A stretch of 26,755 nt of DNA from a virus. A program made the translations under genes and the position numbers. The stretch is from positions 1-26,755 of the IMG/VR virus record IMGVR_UViG_3300001097_000050; one strand, 5' to 3'. Under the pieces are notes generated by a model. That model made no database searches. It was given only the letters and a program-made list of their open reading frames with translations, and was not told the DNA's origin. Positions 18,931 to 26,755 of the stretch are shown here, piece by piece (position 1 is the first letter of the stretch; the number at the start of each line of letters is the position of its first letter).

Positions 18931-19284
18931 TTATCCCACCAATATAAAATTAAAAGTTCTATCGTTTTGATTATTAACTGCATTGGTAATGATAAATTTA
19001 TTTGTAAGTGGATCTTTAGTTGAGACCCACATGGTTGCAGTTGATATAGCCAGCGCCGCATTAGCGGTAGTTGGTTCAAATAAAATTATGGTATTGGGCC
19101 CTAGGCGCCCCTTAGCTAGCACAACGGTGGTGCTTGAGGTGCTGGTATTTAAAGTTACGATGCCCGTGTTGTTTGTTTTGCCATTTAAACAGCCGTTAAT
19201 GGTGAGCCTGGCATGGAAGATCCAATCGTTGACATCTTCGCCGTTAAAGGGCGGTACACCTGGGAAAGTTGTTTGCTGGCCCAC
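18931..19284 (-). CDS. Probable virion protein, 117 aa
   Basis: Beta-rich, Thr/Asn-rich (FPGVPPFNGEDVNDWIFHAR; NTSTSSTTVVLAKGRLGPNT; PLTNKFIITNAVNNQNDRTF). The first Met overlaps the stop of the tail-hub gene by one base (TAATG), so translation is coupled. Single-domain beta proteins next to the hub are commonly tail accessory or knob proteins; I have no exact match. Confidence 0.6.
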   Translation of the reverse strand: MGQQTTFPGVPPFNGEDVNDWIFHARLTINGCLNGKTNNTGIVTLNTSTSSTTVVLAKGRLGPNTIILFEPTTANAALAISTATMWVSTKDPLTNKFIITNAVNNQNDRTFNFILVG

Positions 19285-20783
19285 TACTGCCTCCCCACCG
19301 GGGTGGTAGTAATAATGTCAAAGCCCTGGGCGTCACGAAAGCTACCAGTTATATTAAATTGCGCTCGCATAAAGCGGCCATTAGCGCGCACCGGGATGAA
19401 TCCGGCGCTATTAAGACTGCAAATAGGGCCATAGCTTGCCGTCTCAGACTCTAGGTTTCGCGCTGCTATTTGAGCGGTTACGGTGCCAGAGCTTCTGTTT
19501 ATGTGTGGGCGTATTAATGATATTTGGGTGCGATTTGGCTCTTTAAACCATGCCTCGCCTGTTTCTATTGTTGCATCTAATGGTGCGCTATTAAGCGCCG
19601 ATAACCCAAGGGCTGTATCTATTATGCCCAAAACATTTAAGCTGCCTTGCCAATACTTGGAGTCAAGGGAAATATCGTTAGGGGGTGGCTCTGGCAACGC
19701 GTCTAAATTGGTAGATACCGCATCTAAACCATCTAATGTGTAAGCGGTTGAAATGGGGTTAAATAATATGTATTGGTCAATTTTTGCATAAGACCAGCGC
19801 TGCTTTGATCCAGGCGAGTAATTATATAATAAAATAGTGTCAGGAATAGCTCCGGTTGCATTAATGCTAGGGTAGGACCAGCAAATGATGTTTTCGCCAG
19901 GATATAAAGCAACAGACATTCGATCGAGATTTGATATATCAACATCACTAAAAAATGTTTCATCAACTTTGCCGTCCCCGATAGGGATTGATTGTTGGCC
20001 GTCAAAAACAAAAAAACCATCTTCTGCAAGATAGGCCACATTGTCGCCAACTTTTATCACCGAATTTGCAGCAAGCGCGCCTCTATTACTTTCTACTAAA
20101 TCAAATTGAAATACTAAAGGTGAGCCTATATATGACATTCTAGTGATGCCACGCTCTTGAAATATTAAGCCAAACTCGCCGCCAACTACTTTTTGGATGT
20201 AGCCAAAGTCATTTTTTAAATCTTGAAAGTCTGCTTGTGTTGTGGCATCCACTGTCCACGAGGTTGACGTGCCTATGCCTGCCCATCTAACGCGCTGTGG
20301 CTGAAATAAATCAACATCATCCCATGTGTTACCCACCACTAAAAAATTATCAACCGCGCCTATGTGGCGGGCTTTTGGGGGCGTTCCAGCTAAGTCTGCA
20401 AAGGGGCTGCCGCCAAGGGTAATAGTTTGTATTTTGTCATTAAAGTTAGTGGCGATTACGTCATAACCCCAGGATACAAACTCCCATGCTTCTTCGGAAC
20501 CGGTTGCGTAACCGCCAACCCTTGAGACATCAGTAAATGTAGATCCACCAAAAGAGTAAAGCTTATCTACGGTGCCTATAAAAGTATAAATAGTGCTGGT
20601 ATTATCCTGTCCGCGCGCCGAATACGCCCCTTGCGGGCGCGCATCTATAGTGTTTGATGATATTTGCGACGGGCTTGGAAATGGACGATAGCCGCTTGAG
20701 GCTGGCAAAATATTTTGGCAGTTAACCAGTCCCGGGTTTTCCAGGGGAGCTATATCAGGTAAATATTCGCCAAATTCTAACAT
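19284..20783 (-). CDS. Tail hub / DNA-stabilization-type tail accessory protein, 499 aa
   Basis: The N-terminus MLEFGEYLPDIAPLENPGLV and the beta-propeller-like repeats (TIYTFIGTVDKLYSFGGSTF; AVDNFLVVGNTWDDVDLFQP; YIQKVVGGEFGLIFQERGIT; GDNVAYLAEDGFFVFDGQQS) are typical of podovirus tail-tube/nozzle proteins comparable to P22 gp10. They attach below the adaptor and hold packaged DNA in place. Length is in the usual range. It follows the adaptor gene by three bases, as in related phages. Confidence 0.8.
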   Translation of the reverse strand: MLEFGEYLPDIAPLENPGLVNCQNILPASSGYRPFPSPSQISSNTIDARPQGAYSARGQDNTSTIYTFIGTVDKLYSFGGSTFTDVSRVGGYATGSEEAWEFVSWGYDVIATNFNDKIQTITLGGSPFADLAGTPPKARHIGAVDNFLVVGNTWDDVDLFQPQRVRWAGIGTSTSWTVDATTQADFQDLKNDFGYIQKVVGGEFGLIFQERGITRMSYIGSPLVFQFDLVESNRGALAANSVIKVGDNVAYLAEDGFFVFDGQQSIPIGDGKVDETFFSDVDISNLDRMSVALYPGENIICWSYPSINATGAIPDTILLYNYSPGSKQRWSYAKIDQYILFNPISTAYTLDGLDAVSTNLDALPEPPPNDISLDSKYWQGSLNVLGIIDTALGLSALNSAPLDATIETGEAWFKEPNRTQISLIRPHINRSSGTVTAQIAARNLESETASYGPICSLNSAGFIPVRANGRFMRAQFNITGSFRDAQGFDIITTTPVGRQ

Positions 20784-20786
20784 TTA

Positions 20787-21416
20787 TTACCAACTTGTCC
20801 CTTTAATATGGCCGCTTATGCCGGTCATGCCTTCATTGATTCGATTTAAAACTTCTTTTGCGTCAAAGGCTTCTTTTTCATATTCGGCGGCTTTTTCTGC
20901 ATCTAAAATCACGCGCTTGTACAGCCATCGTAATGCCTCGGCTTCAATTAAATCTTCGGCCTCTGGAATTGTTAAAAAGTCGTTGGTGTCAGACGGAAAA
21001 ACTAAGAGAGCAAAAACTTTTTGATACCAGATTTTTATTGCATAGGTGTCTTGGGGTACCGGATAGAACCAAACCTTTTGTGCATACCATGCCCAGTCAG
21101 TCATTTGCCCTTGATTATTATTGACGTTTGCATTAATGATAAATTGAATATCGCGCTGCAACACATCATAGTAAATGTTATTTACGTTGACTCTAAAAAA
21201 GTCTATTTGTCGTATATCATCTGGGAGTCCATCGGCCGTGCCATACTCCCAAAGACCCTGGGTTGTAACAAAGTCACCGGTTACCTCATCAAACCACCAG
21301 CGTTGATTTGAATACTTGGCTATTGCGCGATTGATGGCTAATTGCACATAGGAATTAATATCCGTTCGCAATAAATAGCCTTCAATGTTTGTCTGCATCT
21401 GTAAAAATGTACTCAT
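20787..21416 (-). CDS. Head-tail adaptor protein, 209 aa
   Basis: The mostly helical N-terminus (MSTFLQMQTNIEGYLLRTDI, SYVQLAINRAIAKYSNQRWW) with FDEV and a beta insertion (VWFYPVPQDTYAIKIWYQKV), then a helical C-terminus (EDLIEAEALRWLYKRVILDA), fit the adaptor proteins that bind the portal in podoviruses (T7 gp11 / P22 gp4 type). Position directly before the hub gene supports this. The portal itself is not in the window. Moderately confident by composition and synteny. Confidence 0.75.
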   Translation of the reverse strand: MSTFLQMQTNIEGYLLRTDINSYVQLAINRAIAKYSNQRWWFDEVTGDFVTTQGLWEYGTADGLPDDIRQIDFFRVNVNNIYYDVLQRDIQFIINANVNNNQGQMTDWAWYAQKVWFYPVPQDTYAIKIWYQKVFALLVFPSDTNDFLTIPEAEDLIEAEALRWLYKRVILDAEKAAEYEKEAFDAKEVLNRINEGMTGISGHIKGTSW

Positions 21417-21418
21417 AA

Positions 21419-21673
21419 TTAGTACTTATTCTTTTTTGCAGTTGGATCAGGTGCTCCTGCGCCCGGCTTTGAGCCGCGCTTGCGATATGGCGTGCCGTTA
21501 GGCTTTACGATATCTTTTGGATATGGGGCAAACATTTCGTATTTTTCTTTGTCGCCTGCTGGGGCGGTTTTAGAAATCATGTTTGAATTTGGTACTTTTA
21601 TGGCCATTTTCTTTTGCTCCTCCATGAGCTCGCGCTCGCGCGCTTCAAATATCTGTCTACGACGCATTTGCAT
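21419..21673 (-). CDS. Small basic hypothetical protein, 84 aa
   Basis: The N-terminal helix is very charged (MQMRRRQIFEARERELMEEQ) and the C-terminal half is Lys/Pro/Gly-rich and probably disordered (PYPKDIVKPNGTPYRKRGSK, ending AKKNKY). It overlaps the glycosyltransferase gene by 17 bp and precedes the adaptor gene by 2 bp. May be a minor virion or assembly factor; not recognised. Confidence 0.6.
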   Translation of the reverse strand: MQMRRRQIFEARERELMEEQKKMAIKVPNSNMISKTAPAGDKEKYEMFAPYPKDIVKPNGTPYRKRGSKPGAGAPDPTAKKNKY

Positions 21674-22367
21674 TCCTTTGCATCTCTGCGGCTACAAACT
21701 TAGGAACTTTTATAATTGTCCCATCTTGCGTTTTTACTTGCGCTGCATGTACTGAGTTACCCATTAATTCTTGCCAGTTGGTAACCAGGTTCATTTTTTG
21801 ATGCTCTGTAAACCACTTATCAGCGTGTTCGCTGGTTTGGGTTTCCTTAAAAGCTGGCACCCCTTGAGTATAGTGTACGAGCTTAGGGTTTTCCCGGGGC
21901 GCGTCATATCCAACCAAATGATTCCACTCTCTAGGCAAATCACCCACCAGGGAATCGTCTACCCAGGAGATGTCATGTAGTCTTGGGGCGGCTTCGATGA
22001 ACTCGGGCGTTAGCATGTGGCACTTATCGCAGTTAAACAGCATCAAAGATGCGCGCTCAAACTTCAAATCGTTTTTGGACACCATTACCGCATACTTGTC
22101 ATCTTTCATGGCAAATAGTTTGGCAATGTCGTCTAGTACCACCATGTCTAAATCTAAAAATAGCGCCCATCCTCTGTAGTCACAAAGATAGGGCACCAGA
22201 AACCGCGAGTAGGTAAATGGTGTAAGCCCTTCTCGCAGGATTGGTAGCTGCGGCAGCACCAACGGAGTAATCGCTACGGGCTGGGATGCCCGGGTATATA
22301 TAGAACTAGCTAGGACATTTAAGCTAATTGGTTGTCTATGATCATATCCTATGAACACTCTCAGCAT
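21657..22367 (-). CDS. GT-A type glycosyltransferase (GT8-like)
   Basis: 236 aa. The N-terminal strand MLRVFIGYDHRQPISLNVLA, then TYSRFLVPYLCDYRGWALFL and the metal/nucleotide-sugar motif D-L-D (LDLDMVVLDDI, about residues 72-82), follow the GT8/GT-A layout. ERASLMLFNCDKCHMLTP and VGYDAPRENPKLVHYTQGVP are also typical of hypothetical glycosyltransferases in phages and surface-polysaccharide loci. It transfers a sugar from an NDP-sugar to an unknown acceptor. Its location in the late structural operon suggests a virion or host-surface target. Overlaps both neighbours. Confidence 0.8.
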   Translation of the reverse strand: MLRVFIGYDHRQPISLNVLASSIYTRASQPVAITPLVLPQLPILREGLTPFTYSRFLVPYLCDYRGWALFLDLDMVVLDDIAKLFAMKDDKYAVMVSKNDLKFERASLMLFNCDKCHMLTPEFIEAAPRLHDISWVDDSLVGDLPREWNHLVGYDAPRENPKLVHYTQGVPAFKETQTSEHADKWFTEHQKMNLVTNWQELMGNSVHAAQVKTQDGTIIKVPKFVAAEMQRNANAS

Positions 22368-22641
22368 ATTCTTCCCTTAATATAACTAAATTCTCGCTTC
22401 GCACCCTTATGGGGCCTTGCCCAAAGCGCTCCTTAGCGCCATAGCCTGGGGCTAGTAGGACACAGAGACGATTTTTATAGTATTTATCAACCTCAAATAT
22501 TTTGGCCGATATCTCTTTGCAATATTCTTGCCGATCCCCCGTTGTAAAATATTTCCACCCTTTTACAAAGTCGCCGCCACCCCACACCCCTGGATTGCTT
22601 CTAATCCATACCACCGCGCGGGGCTTAATCCTAGCAAACAT
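22342..22641 (-). CDS. Hypothetical protein in the glycan-modification cassette, 99 aa
   Basis: Mixed alpha/beta protein beginning MFARIKPRAVVWIRSNPGVW and containing CVLLAPGYGAKERFGQGPIR. I see no motif for a known enzyme. It overlaps the glycosyltransferase gene by 26 bp and lies one base from the 66-aa gene, so it is part of the same translation-coupled cassette. Confidence 0.6.
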   Translation of the reverse strand: MFARIKPRAVVWIRSNPGVWGGGDFVKGWKYFTTGDRQEYCKEISAKIFEVDKYYKNRLCVLLAPGYGAKERFGQGPIRVRSENLVILREEYAESVHRI

Positions 22642-22642
22642 A

Positions 22643-22843
22643 CTATTTAGCGTCAGTTGATGCTGTTTTGCAGCCAGCGATATAGCCTGTACGTCCGGCA
22701 GGGCGTGACATGAAAGGGATAGATTTTTTAGCTTCCTTCATAACGCGGCCTGCGGCAGCATTAGTAAAGTCTTTGGCTTTGTATTGGCTTGAGTGTATTT
22801 CGGATGGTTTTGGGCCACCTAAACATGATTCGTATTTAGACAT
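22643..22843 (-). CDS. Small hypothetical protein, 66 aa
   Basis: Basic, Ser/Ala/Lys-rich protein (MSKYESCLGGPKPSEIHSSQ; AAAGRVMKEAKKSIPFMSRP; TGYIAGCKTAS) with two Cys. Its start overlaps the methyltransferase stop by 8 bp. No recognised family; composition resembles small disordered virion-associated proteins. Confidence 0.55.
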   Translation of the reverse strand: MSKYESCLGGPKPSEIHSSQYKAKDFTNAAAGRVMKEAKKSIPFMSRPAGRTGYIAGCKTASTDAK

Positions 22844-23399
22844 GAGATCCTTCTCCTGTAATATTAATTCGTGGGCTAACCACTAATAGATATTCTAGCA
22901 CATCTGAGCTTTCTGGATTAACTGCTATGCCACTGCTTGCAAACTGCAGGATATGAAACAAGGGCATTAACTTCCCAAGCCACCATCTCTCGTCCTGCTG
23001 TATTAAGTGCGCGTTACGGCCGTCCTCTAAAGTCTTTTTAGCTGGCCTATTAGCAACTACAAAATACCCTAATTGCTTGGTTAAGCGACAAAGGTCTGCT
23101 AACACAGCATCAATGCAATCAGGCTCTATATGCTCTAAAACGTCTGTGCAAACTACTATATCAGCGGGGCTGGGCAGCTCAGCATACTTTGGAACTGCAG
23201 GATCATATTGATTAATTGCAAATGGTAAATTCTGAGCAAGGGTAGACTTGCCGCAACCATAATCCAATAGGTCAGTGCTTCCCACCATCTTGCAGGTGAC
23301 CTGAATATGTGATGCCCACTTGTGCCCAGAGGTCCCGTAGTGTTTATTTGTCTCGTGCAGGCGCTCATTTAGTTTCCGATATTCTTCCGTGATTAGCAT
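22836..23399 (-). CDS. Class I SAM-dependent methyltransferase
   Basis: 187 aa. Motif I is LLDYGCGKSTLAQ (about residues 43-55); motif II-like INQYDPA follows; then DIVVCTDVLEHIEPDCIDAV carries the motif IV/V region. The C-terminal half (FVVANRPAKKTLEDGRNAHL, WWLGKLMPLFHI) matches small-molecule or sugar methyltransferases better than DNA methyltransferases: there is no DPPY/NPPY motif. With two glycosyltransferases beside it, O-methylation of a glycan or of a glycosylated virion protein is the likeliest role, by context. Overlaps the TPR-glycosyltransferase gene by 35 bp. Confidence 0.83.
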   Translation of the reverse strand: MLITEEYRKLNERLHETNKHYGTSGHKWASHIQVTCKMVGSTDLLDYGCGKSTLAQNLPFAINQYDPAVPKYAELPSPADIVVCTDVLEHIEPDCIDAVLADLCRLTKQLGYFVVANRPAKKTLEDGRNAHLIQQDERWWLGKLMPLFHILQFASSGIAVNPESSDVLEYLLVVSPRINITGEGSHV

Positions 23400-24885
23400 T
23401 TAATAAATTCCCTTTATGCTCTAACTCCATAGCCACATCAGCAACCACCGTGCTCCAGTTGCCGCCCTCTAATTGCCATCTATTGGTAACCGACTTATAC
23501 CAAGGCGCATCCTCGCCATATGGCCCCACTTGCCACAAGGCTTCCTTAGGGCACATCTGAATAGTGCGAACGCCAAGGGCGCCCGCCAAATGAATTACCG
23601 ACTGCGGCACCGAGATAACCAGATCTAGATTAAACAGCAGCCCTGCAGTTAAGTCGTAATCATCTACAATATCTTGCCAATGAGTTATAACGTCCCTGCC
23701 TTGTGACTCATTAAAAGCGTCAACCTCGGCACGGGCGTTGCAGTGGTACTGCAGGGATATAATATCATACTGATCTTGAAAAATCGGTAGCAGTTCGGTA
23801 AGAGGGATTGATCTAGTAGGTTTGTTGGTAGAGCCCACGCCACCTTTCCAGCTAATGCCTATTTTAGGCTTGCGGCCCTTAACGTCTAGCGTTACTAGCC
23901 TGTCTGCTGCTTTATCAATGTATTTTTGTGCCACGTTCAAATAGGGCGCGCCTGGAAATGCGTCTTTGCTTTTCCTGTAGAACTGCCCAAGTTGCGATAT
24001 AGGTATTTGAAAATCAATCTGCTTATGATTTTTAAGCCAGCTAATTTCTATGGCCTTGCGCGTCCCATAAAAAGTTATATTTTTAAAGCTGCCTCTAAAC
24101 ATCTCTAGTAAGCGTGGGTGAGTTTCCATGATGACGTTTGCATCTTGCGCTATTTCATTTAGCATCGAGGCAAACATAATCTCGTCGCCTATACCCTGCT
24201 CACCATAAACAACCACAGTAGGCTTGCTCAAGGCTACGCCGGCCACGGTATGTGGGCGTGGGCCACCCCATGCTGGCGTTGTTCCATGTGGAGCGTGATA
24301 GTTGCGAGTCTTGGCTTCTTTTTGCAATAGATTATAACTGTAACCTTCAAAGCCTTTGTCATAAACGCCAGACTCAAGGTAGGCGAGCCCTATATTCCAC
24401 ATAGCGTTTGGGGTGCCAGGCAAGATGTCTATGGACTTCTGGAGATGCTCTATAGCTTGCTTTGGGTTGCCGCGCCCTACATAGCATGAGCCTAGGTTGG
24501 CCCAGTATTCAGCTAGATTTTTGTCGGCGCGAGCTTTGTCGTTTTCACATTTAGCAAGGTATGCCGGAGAAGATGCAATCTCCACTGCCCGGGTAAAGCA
24601 GATAACACACGCTTCGATATCGCCTAGGATTCGATAAGCTGATGCCATATTGTTTAAGCATTCATCAAAATTTGGCTGCAACTCAAGAGCTTTTTCATAT
24701 GCCATAGTGGCAAAGGCATATTGTTTCTTGCCGTAATACAGGCACCCTAGGTAGTAATACAAAATATGTGCTTTAGGGTTTAAATCTAAAAGATAGGTAA
24801 GTTTTTTTTCGGCTTTGTGGAATTCTTTTTTTTCAATGTGGTAAAAGGCTTCGACTGCCATCTCTCGCAGGTTTTCGTATGCCAT
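23365..24885 (-). CDS. TPR domain fused to a GT9-like glycosyltransferase
   Basis: About 506 aa from the ATG at 24885 (MAYENLREMAVEAFYHIEKK); a longer frame from a TTG at 24960 lacks support. Residues about 10-190 form TPR repeats (YYYLGCLYYGKKQYAFATMA; WANLGSCYVGRGNPKQAIEH; WNIGLAYLESGVYDKGFEGY). The C-terminal part has GEQGIGDEIMFASMLNE, then IGISWKGGVGSTNKPTRSIP and LDLVISVPQSVIHLAGALGV, motifs of TPR-linked glycosyltransferases related to family 9. These add sugars to proteins or polysaccharides; the TPRs usually present the acceptor. It lies directly after two capsid-operon genes, so virion protein glycosylation is an attractive but unproven idea. Confidence 0.85.
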   Translation of the reverse strand: MAYENLREMAVEAFYHIEKKEFHKAEKKLTYLLDLNPKAHILYYYLGCLYYGKKQYAFATMAYEKALELQPNFDECLNNMASAYRILGDIEACVICFTRAVEIASSPAYLAKCENDKARADKNLAEYWANLGSCYVGRGNPKQAIEHLQKSIDILPGTPNAMWNIGLAYLESGVYDKGFEGYSYNLLQKEAKTRNYHAPHGTTPAWGGPRPHTVAGVALSKPTVVVYGEQGIGDEIMFASMLNEIAQDANVIMETHPRLLEMFRGSFKNITFYGTRKAIEISWLKNHKQIDFQIPISQLGQFYRKSKDAFPGAPYLNVAQKYIDKAADRLVTLDVKGRKPKIGISWKGGVGSTNKPTRSIPLTELLPIFQDQYDIISLQYHCNARAEVDAFNESQGRDVITHWQDIVDDYDLTAGLLFNLDLVISVPQSVIHLAGALGVRTIQMCPKEALWQVGPYGEDAPWYKSVTNRWQLEGGNWSTVVADVAMELEHKGNLLNANHGRISETK

Positions 24886-24947
24886 GTACAAAATCCATTT
24901 TAGTTGTCCATTGTTTAACATAATGGCAAACAAAATGCCCAAGCACA

Positions 24948-24971
24948 AGTACCCCGACAACCCAGGGTACT
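24948..24971 (-). other. Inverted repeat between capsid genes and the glycan cassette
   Basis: Arms AGTACCC (24948-24954) and GGGTACT (24965-24971), with a 10-nt loop, lie in the gap between the 146-aa virion gene and the TPR-glycosyltransferase gene. The following minus-strand sequence is T-rich but not a clean T-tract. It may weakly terminate or process the mRNA, lowering expression of the cassette relative to capsid protein. Confidence 0.4.
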
Positions 24972-25009
24972 CATACAGGACAACTTTATACCATTGACAT
25001 AGAACCTAT

Positions 25010-25450
25010 CTAGCTCGGATTCATGGTGTAAATTACGTTTAGGGCAAACTCAAAGCTTGATGTTGCGGTACCAAGGGTCAAGCCTGCAACCAAGTATGCA
25101 TACTGTGTTGCTTGCGTGTCTGTGATACTAACAATATAAGGAAGCTTTAAAGCTGACGCTACGTTATTTTGGCCTTGTGTAACCTGGCTCATAAAAGCAG
25201 ACAGTGTTAGCACTTGGTCTTTAATACCCATATCTACTGTGGCAGTAGCCGCACCGGTGGAATGCGCTTCAGACAAATAACAAATGGACGCGCCATTTGG
25301 TATCCGGCAGAATTGCACGCGCACGGCGTTGGCGCTTGCGGTGATGTCAGTAGTATTAGTGTTATTAAAACGTACTGAGCGGGCTATTGTGCCCGATGGC
25401 ATGTCTCTGGCAACGGTCGACATAGCTGTTGCAGTTCTAGTGGTAGTCAT
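25010..25450 (-). CDS. Probable capsid-associated (decoration-type) protein, 146 aa
   Basis: Thr/Ala/Ser-rich, beta-rich protein with few charges (MTTTRTATAMSTVARDMPSG; NNTNTTDITASANAVRVQFC; LTLGTATSSFEFALNVIYTM). It is encoded 9 bp after the major capsid gene, where decoration or head-completion proteins are usually found. No specific fold identified. Confidence 0.65.
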   Translation of the reverse strand: MTTTRTATAMSTVARDMPSGTIARSVRFNNTNTTDITASANAVRVQFCRIPNGASICYLSEAHSTGAATATVDMGIKDQVLTLSAFMSQVTQGQNNVASALKLPYIVSITDTQATQYAYLVAGLTLGTATSSFEFALNVIYTMNPS

Positions 25451-25459
25451 TTATATCTC

Positions 25460-26509
25460 CTAGGTTGTTCCAGCTTGGCCAGAGGTTATCAATGCAATCG
25501 TTCCGAAATCCTGGCTATTAAACACAGTTTTCTTCCCGCCCCAAATCATACCTGCAGCTACACCTAGCTGATTGCCGTAGTCGAACAATTCCTCTACCCA
25601 ACTTACTTTATTTCCAGCAGAGTCTTGACCAAACGCTAGTACTGCAGCTTGCGCGCCTGCAAATACGCCGCGATAAGCCCCAGCTACAACGCTCGGGACC
25701 CTTGTGGACTCATGGATAATAACGTTGTTGTACATTCCAAGGGCGCCCGTAAAAATGGGGTTCTTAGTGATTTCCCCACCAGTTAAGGCAGCTTTCTGGA
25801 TGTCAAACCATTGTCCAGCGTTAGCGTTAGTACGCAATGCTGTTACTTGGTAAGGGTGCAAGAAAAGCACATAGTAGTCTTCGCCCATCATGCGAATTGG
25901 TCTAATGCATGGAGAGTTCAATTTAGCTTTTTCTAATACGAAATCGATAAATTGGATCTTCATAACGTTAGATGCAGTTGCAGATGCAACCGCAGTTTCG
26001 TCCGCTACACCGTTAGCGTAGTAAACGTTATTGCTAGATGGTGCTGTTGGCGTGTTGTTACAAGCAACTCGTGTATCGGCGCCTGAAACCCCTGCTAACT
26101 GGTTGAAGAAACCAAGGTCAAATGCTTGTGCATACCAGTCAGATAATCCGATCTGAGCTTGTTCTCGTACAGAGAATGGCACGCGTTGTTCAGACATTTT
26201 ACCGCCTGAGCGAACAGCATTACGAAGTTGGTTGATATAAAGGTTATCGGTATATACCTGCAACGCTTCTTCATTACCTTCTAGTGTGGAGTCGCCTTGC
26301 ACACCAAGAGCAGTTAACTGCATGCGTAATGGCACTGTGATTCTATCGCCTGGACCTTTTTGGGTGTCGTCTAGCAATTGAATCATCGAGTTATCGTCAT
26401 TGCCGATGAATTTGTACATCCAAGTTTGTTTTAGAGCTTCTTGGAAAAGCTTACGCGACCAAAGTTTGACCGCGACTGGGCTGTTAACGCCCCATTCACT
26501 GACCGCCAT
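25460..26509 (-). CDS. Major capsid protein, N4-gp56 family
   Basis: 349 aa. The N-terminus (VAVKLWSRKLFQEALKQTWM then YKFIGNDDNSMIQ) and the segments KGPGDRITVPLRMQLTALGV, NQLRNAVRSGGKMSEQRVPF, SDWYAQAFDLGFFNQLAG and GEDYYVLFLHPYQVTALRTN match N4-gp56-type HK97-fold capsid proteins; the C-terminus (GVAAGMIWGGKKTVFNSQDF) is also typical. No N-terminal delta domain or protease motif is seen, so a separate scaffold may be needed. A strong SD (AAGGA) lies seven bases before the ATG inside a small perfect hairpin. A promoter is about 150 bp upstream. Confidence 0.92.
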   Translation of the reverse strand: MAVSEWGVNSPVAVKLWSRKLFQEALKQTWMYKFIGNDDNSMIQLLDDTQKGPGDRITVPLRMQLTALGVQGDSTLEGNEEALQVYTDNLYINQLRNAVRSGGKMSEQRVPFSVREQAQIGLSDWYAQAFDLGFFNQLAGVSGADTRVACNNTPTAPSSNNVYYANGVADETAVASATASNVMKIQFIDFVLEKAKLNSPCIRPIRMMGEDYYVLFLHPYQVTALRTNANAGQWFDIQKAALTGGEITKNPIFTGALGMYNNVIIHESTRVPSVVAGAYRGVFAGAQAAVLAFGQDSAGNKVSWVEELFDYGNQLGVAAGMIWGGKKTVFNSQDFGTIALITSGQAGTT

Positions 26510-26690
26510 AGTAAAATCCTTTTACTGTTGCGCTAATAAAAAAACTCAATCAAGCCTGCTGGCTTAACATCCCTAGTTTCTGTTTTTAGCGCCCAGTCGG
26601 CGGATTACTTACCATAGCTTGTAAGGCAGCAGTGCTTTTAGCGAGCACCCAACGGTATTTTTAGTATAGCTGGTGACTTAGGACTTGCAA
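26510..26690 (-). promoter_or_regulatory. Capsid promoter and structured 5' leader
   Basis: Minus-strand TTGCAA (26685-26690) and TATACT (26663-26668), 16 bp apart, form a plausible promoter; 26663-26673 equals CCAGCTATACT upstream of the sigma gene. The leader of about 145 nt holds GTGCT/AGCAC (26632-26648), a stem AAGCC/GGCTT (26552-26565) followed by seven T (26538-26544), GCGCTAA/TTAGCGC arms (26586-26592 with 26530-26536) that could pair across it, and AGTAAAA/TTTTACT (26510-26526) around the SD. No gene is seen in this stretch. Roles in attenuation are inferred. Confidence 0.6.
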
Positions 26691-26713
26691 GGATGCTATA
26701 TTTTACATGCGCA

Positions 26714-26755
26714 TCAACGGGGTCGTTCCTGTAGCGTCATTTGGCTGGCTGGCTG
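26714..26755 (-). CDS. Possible 3' end of the gene upstream of the capsid gene
   Basis: A minus-strand frame open from the window edge to a TGA at 26714-26716 would encode a C-terminus QPASQMTLQERPR. Genes for scaffold or other head proteins normally precede the capsid gene, so a coding end is plausible, but 13 codons cannot prove it. The frame also contains an ATG giving only MTLQERPR. Confidence 0.25.
   Translation of the reverse strand, partial: QPASQMTLQERPR

Overview
The window looks like part of the genome of a tailed bacteriophage, probably a podovirus, or of a closely related prophage. The reasons are a major capsid protein of the N4-gp56 type, an adaptor / tail-hub / internal-virion-protein series, Gly-rich tail fibres, an ERF annealing protein paired with a YqaJ/lambda-type exonuclease, and an AlpA-like regulator. 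By eye the base composition is moderately AT-rich, and the DnaA boxes and Shine-Dalgarno (SD) sequences fit a proteobacterial, possibly gammaproteobacterial, host. No integrase, terminase or portal is visible here. Terminase and portal could lie beyond the right edge, upstream of the capsid gene. All genes but one are on the minus strand, so transcription runs from high to low coordinates.

Late/structural module (26.5 kb down to 9.1 kb). A promoter and structured leader precede the capsid gene. They are followed by a probable virion protein, a surface-chemistry cassette (TPR-glycosyltransferase, SAM methyltransferase, two small unknowns, a GT-A glycosyltransferase with a DxD motif), the head-tail adaptor, the tail hub, small virion proteins with a GNAT-like protein, a run of low-complexity internal/ejection proteins, two paralogous Gly-rich fibres, a 30-residue basic protein, a lysozyme-like protein and a small membrane protein.

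Early module A (9.06 kb down to 4.6 kb). A sigma70-type promoter drives exonuclease and ERF. A frameshifted remnant of a common phage gene follows, then three overlapping small membrane-protein genes, small unknowns, a stand-alone Lon (S16) peptidase domain, and a replication protein. The replication gene contains four perfect 15-bp iterons next to an AT-rich, GATC-rich stretch, so the origin may lie inside the initiator gene as in lambda O. A second origin-like cluster of three DnaA boxes lies about 220 bp beyond the end of the replication gene.

Control region (4.6-3.4 kb). A W-rich small membrane protein faces an ECF-type sigma factor, the only plus-strand gene and visibly richer in G+C. 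Two tandem 17-bp dyads lie between their 3' ends. The sigma upstream region shares an 11-bp sequence, including the -10 element, with the capsid promoter.

Early module B (3.4 kb down to 1). It starts from a promoter that shares a 25-bp block with the module A promoter. It encodes many very small overlapping genes, a metallophosphoesterase, a probable RHH regulator, a VRR-NUC nuclease and the AlpA-like protein. The left edge carries a 30-bp in-frame direct repeat.

All assignments come from reading the sequence and family knowledge; no database search was run.
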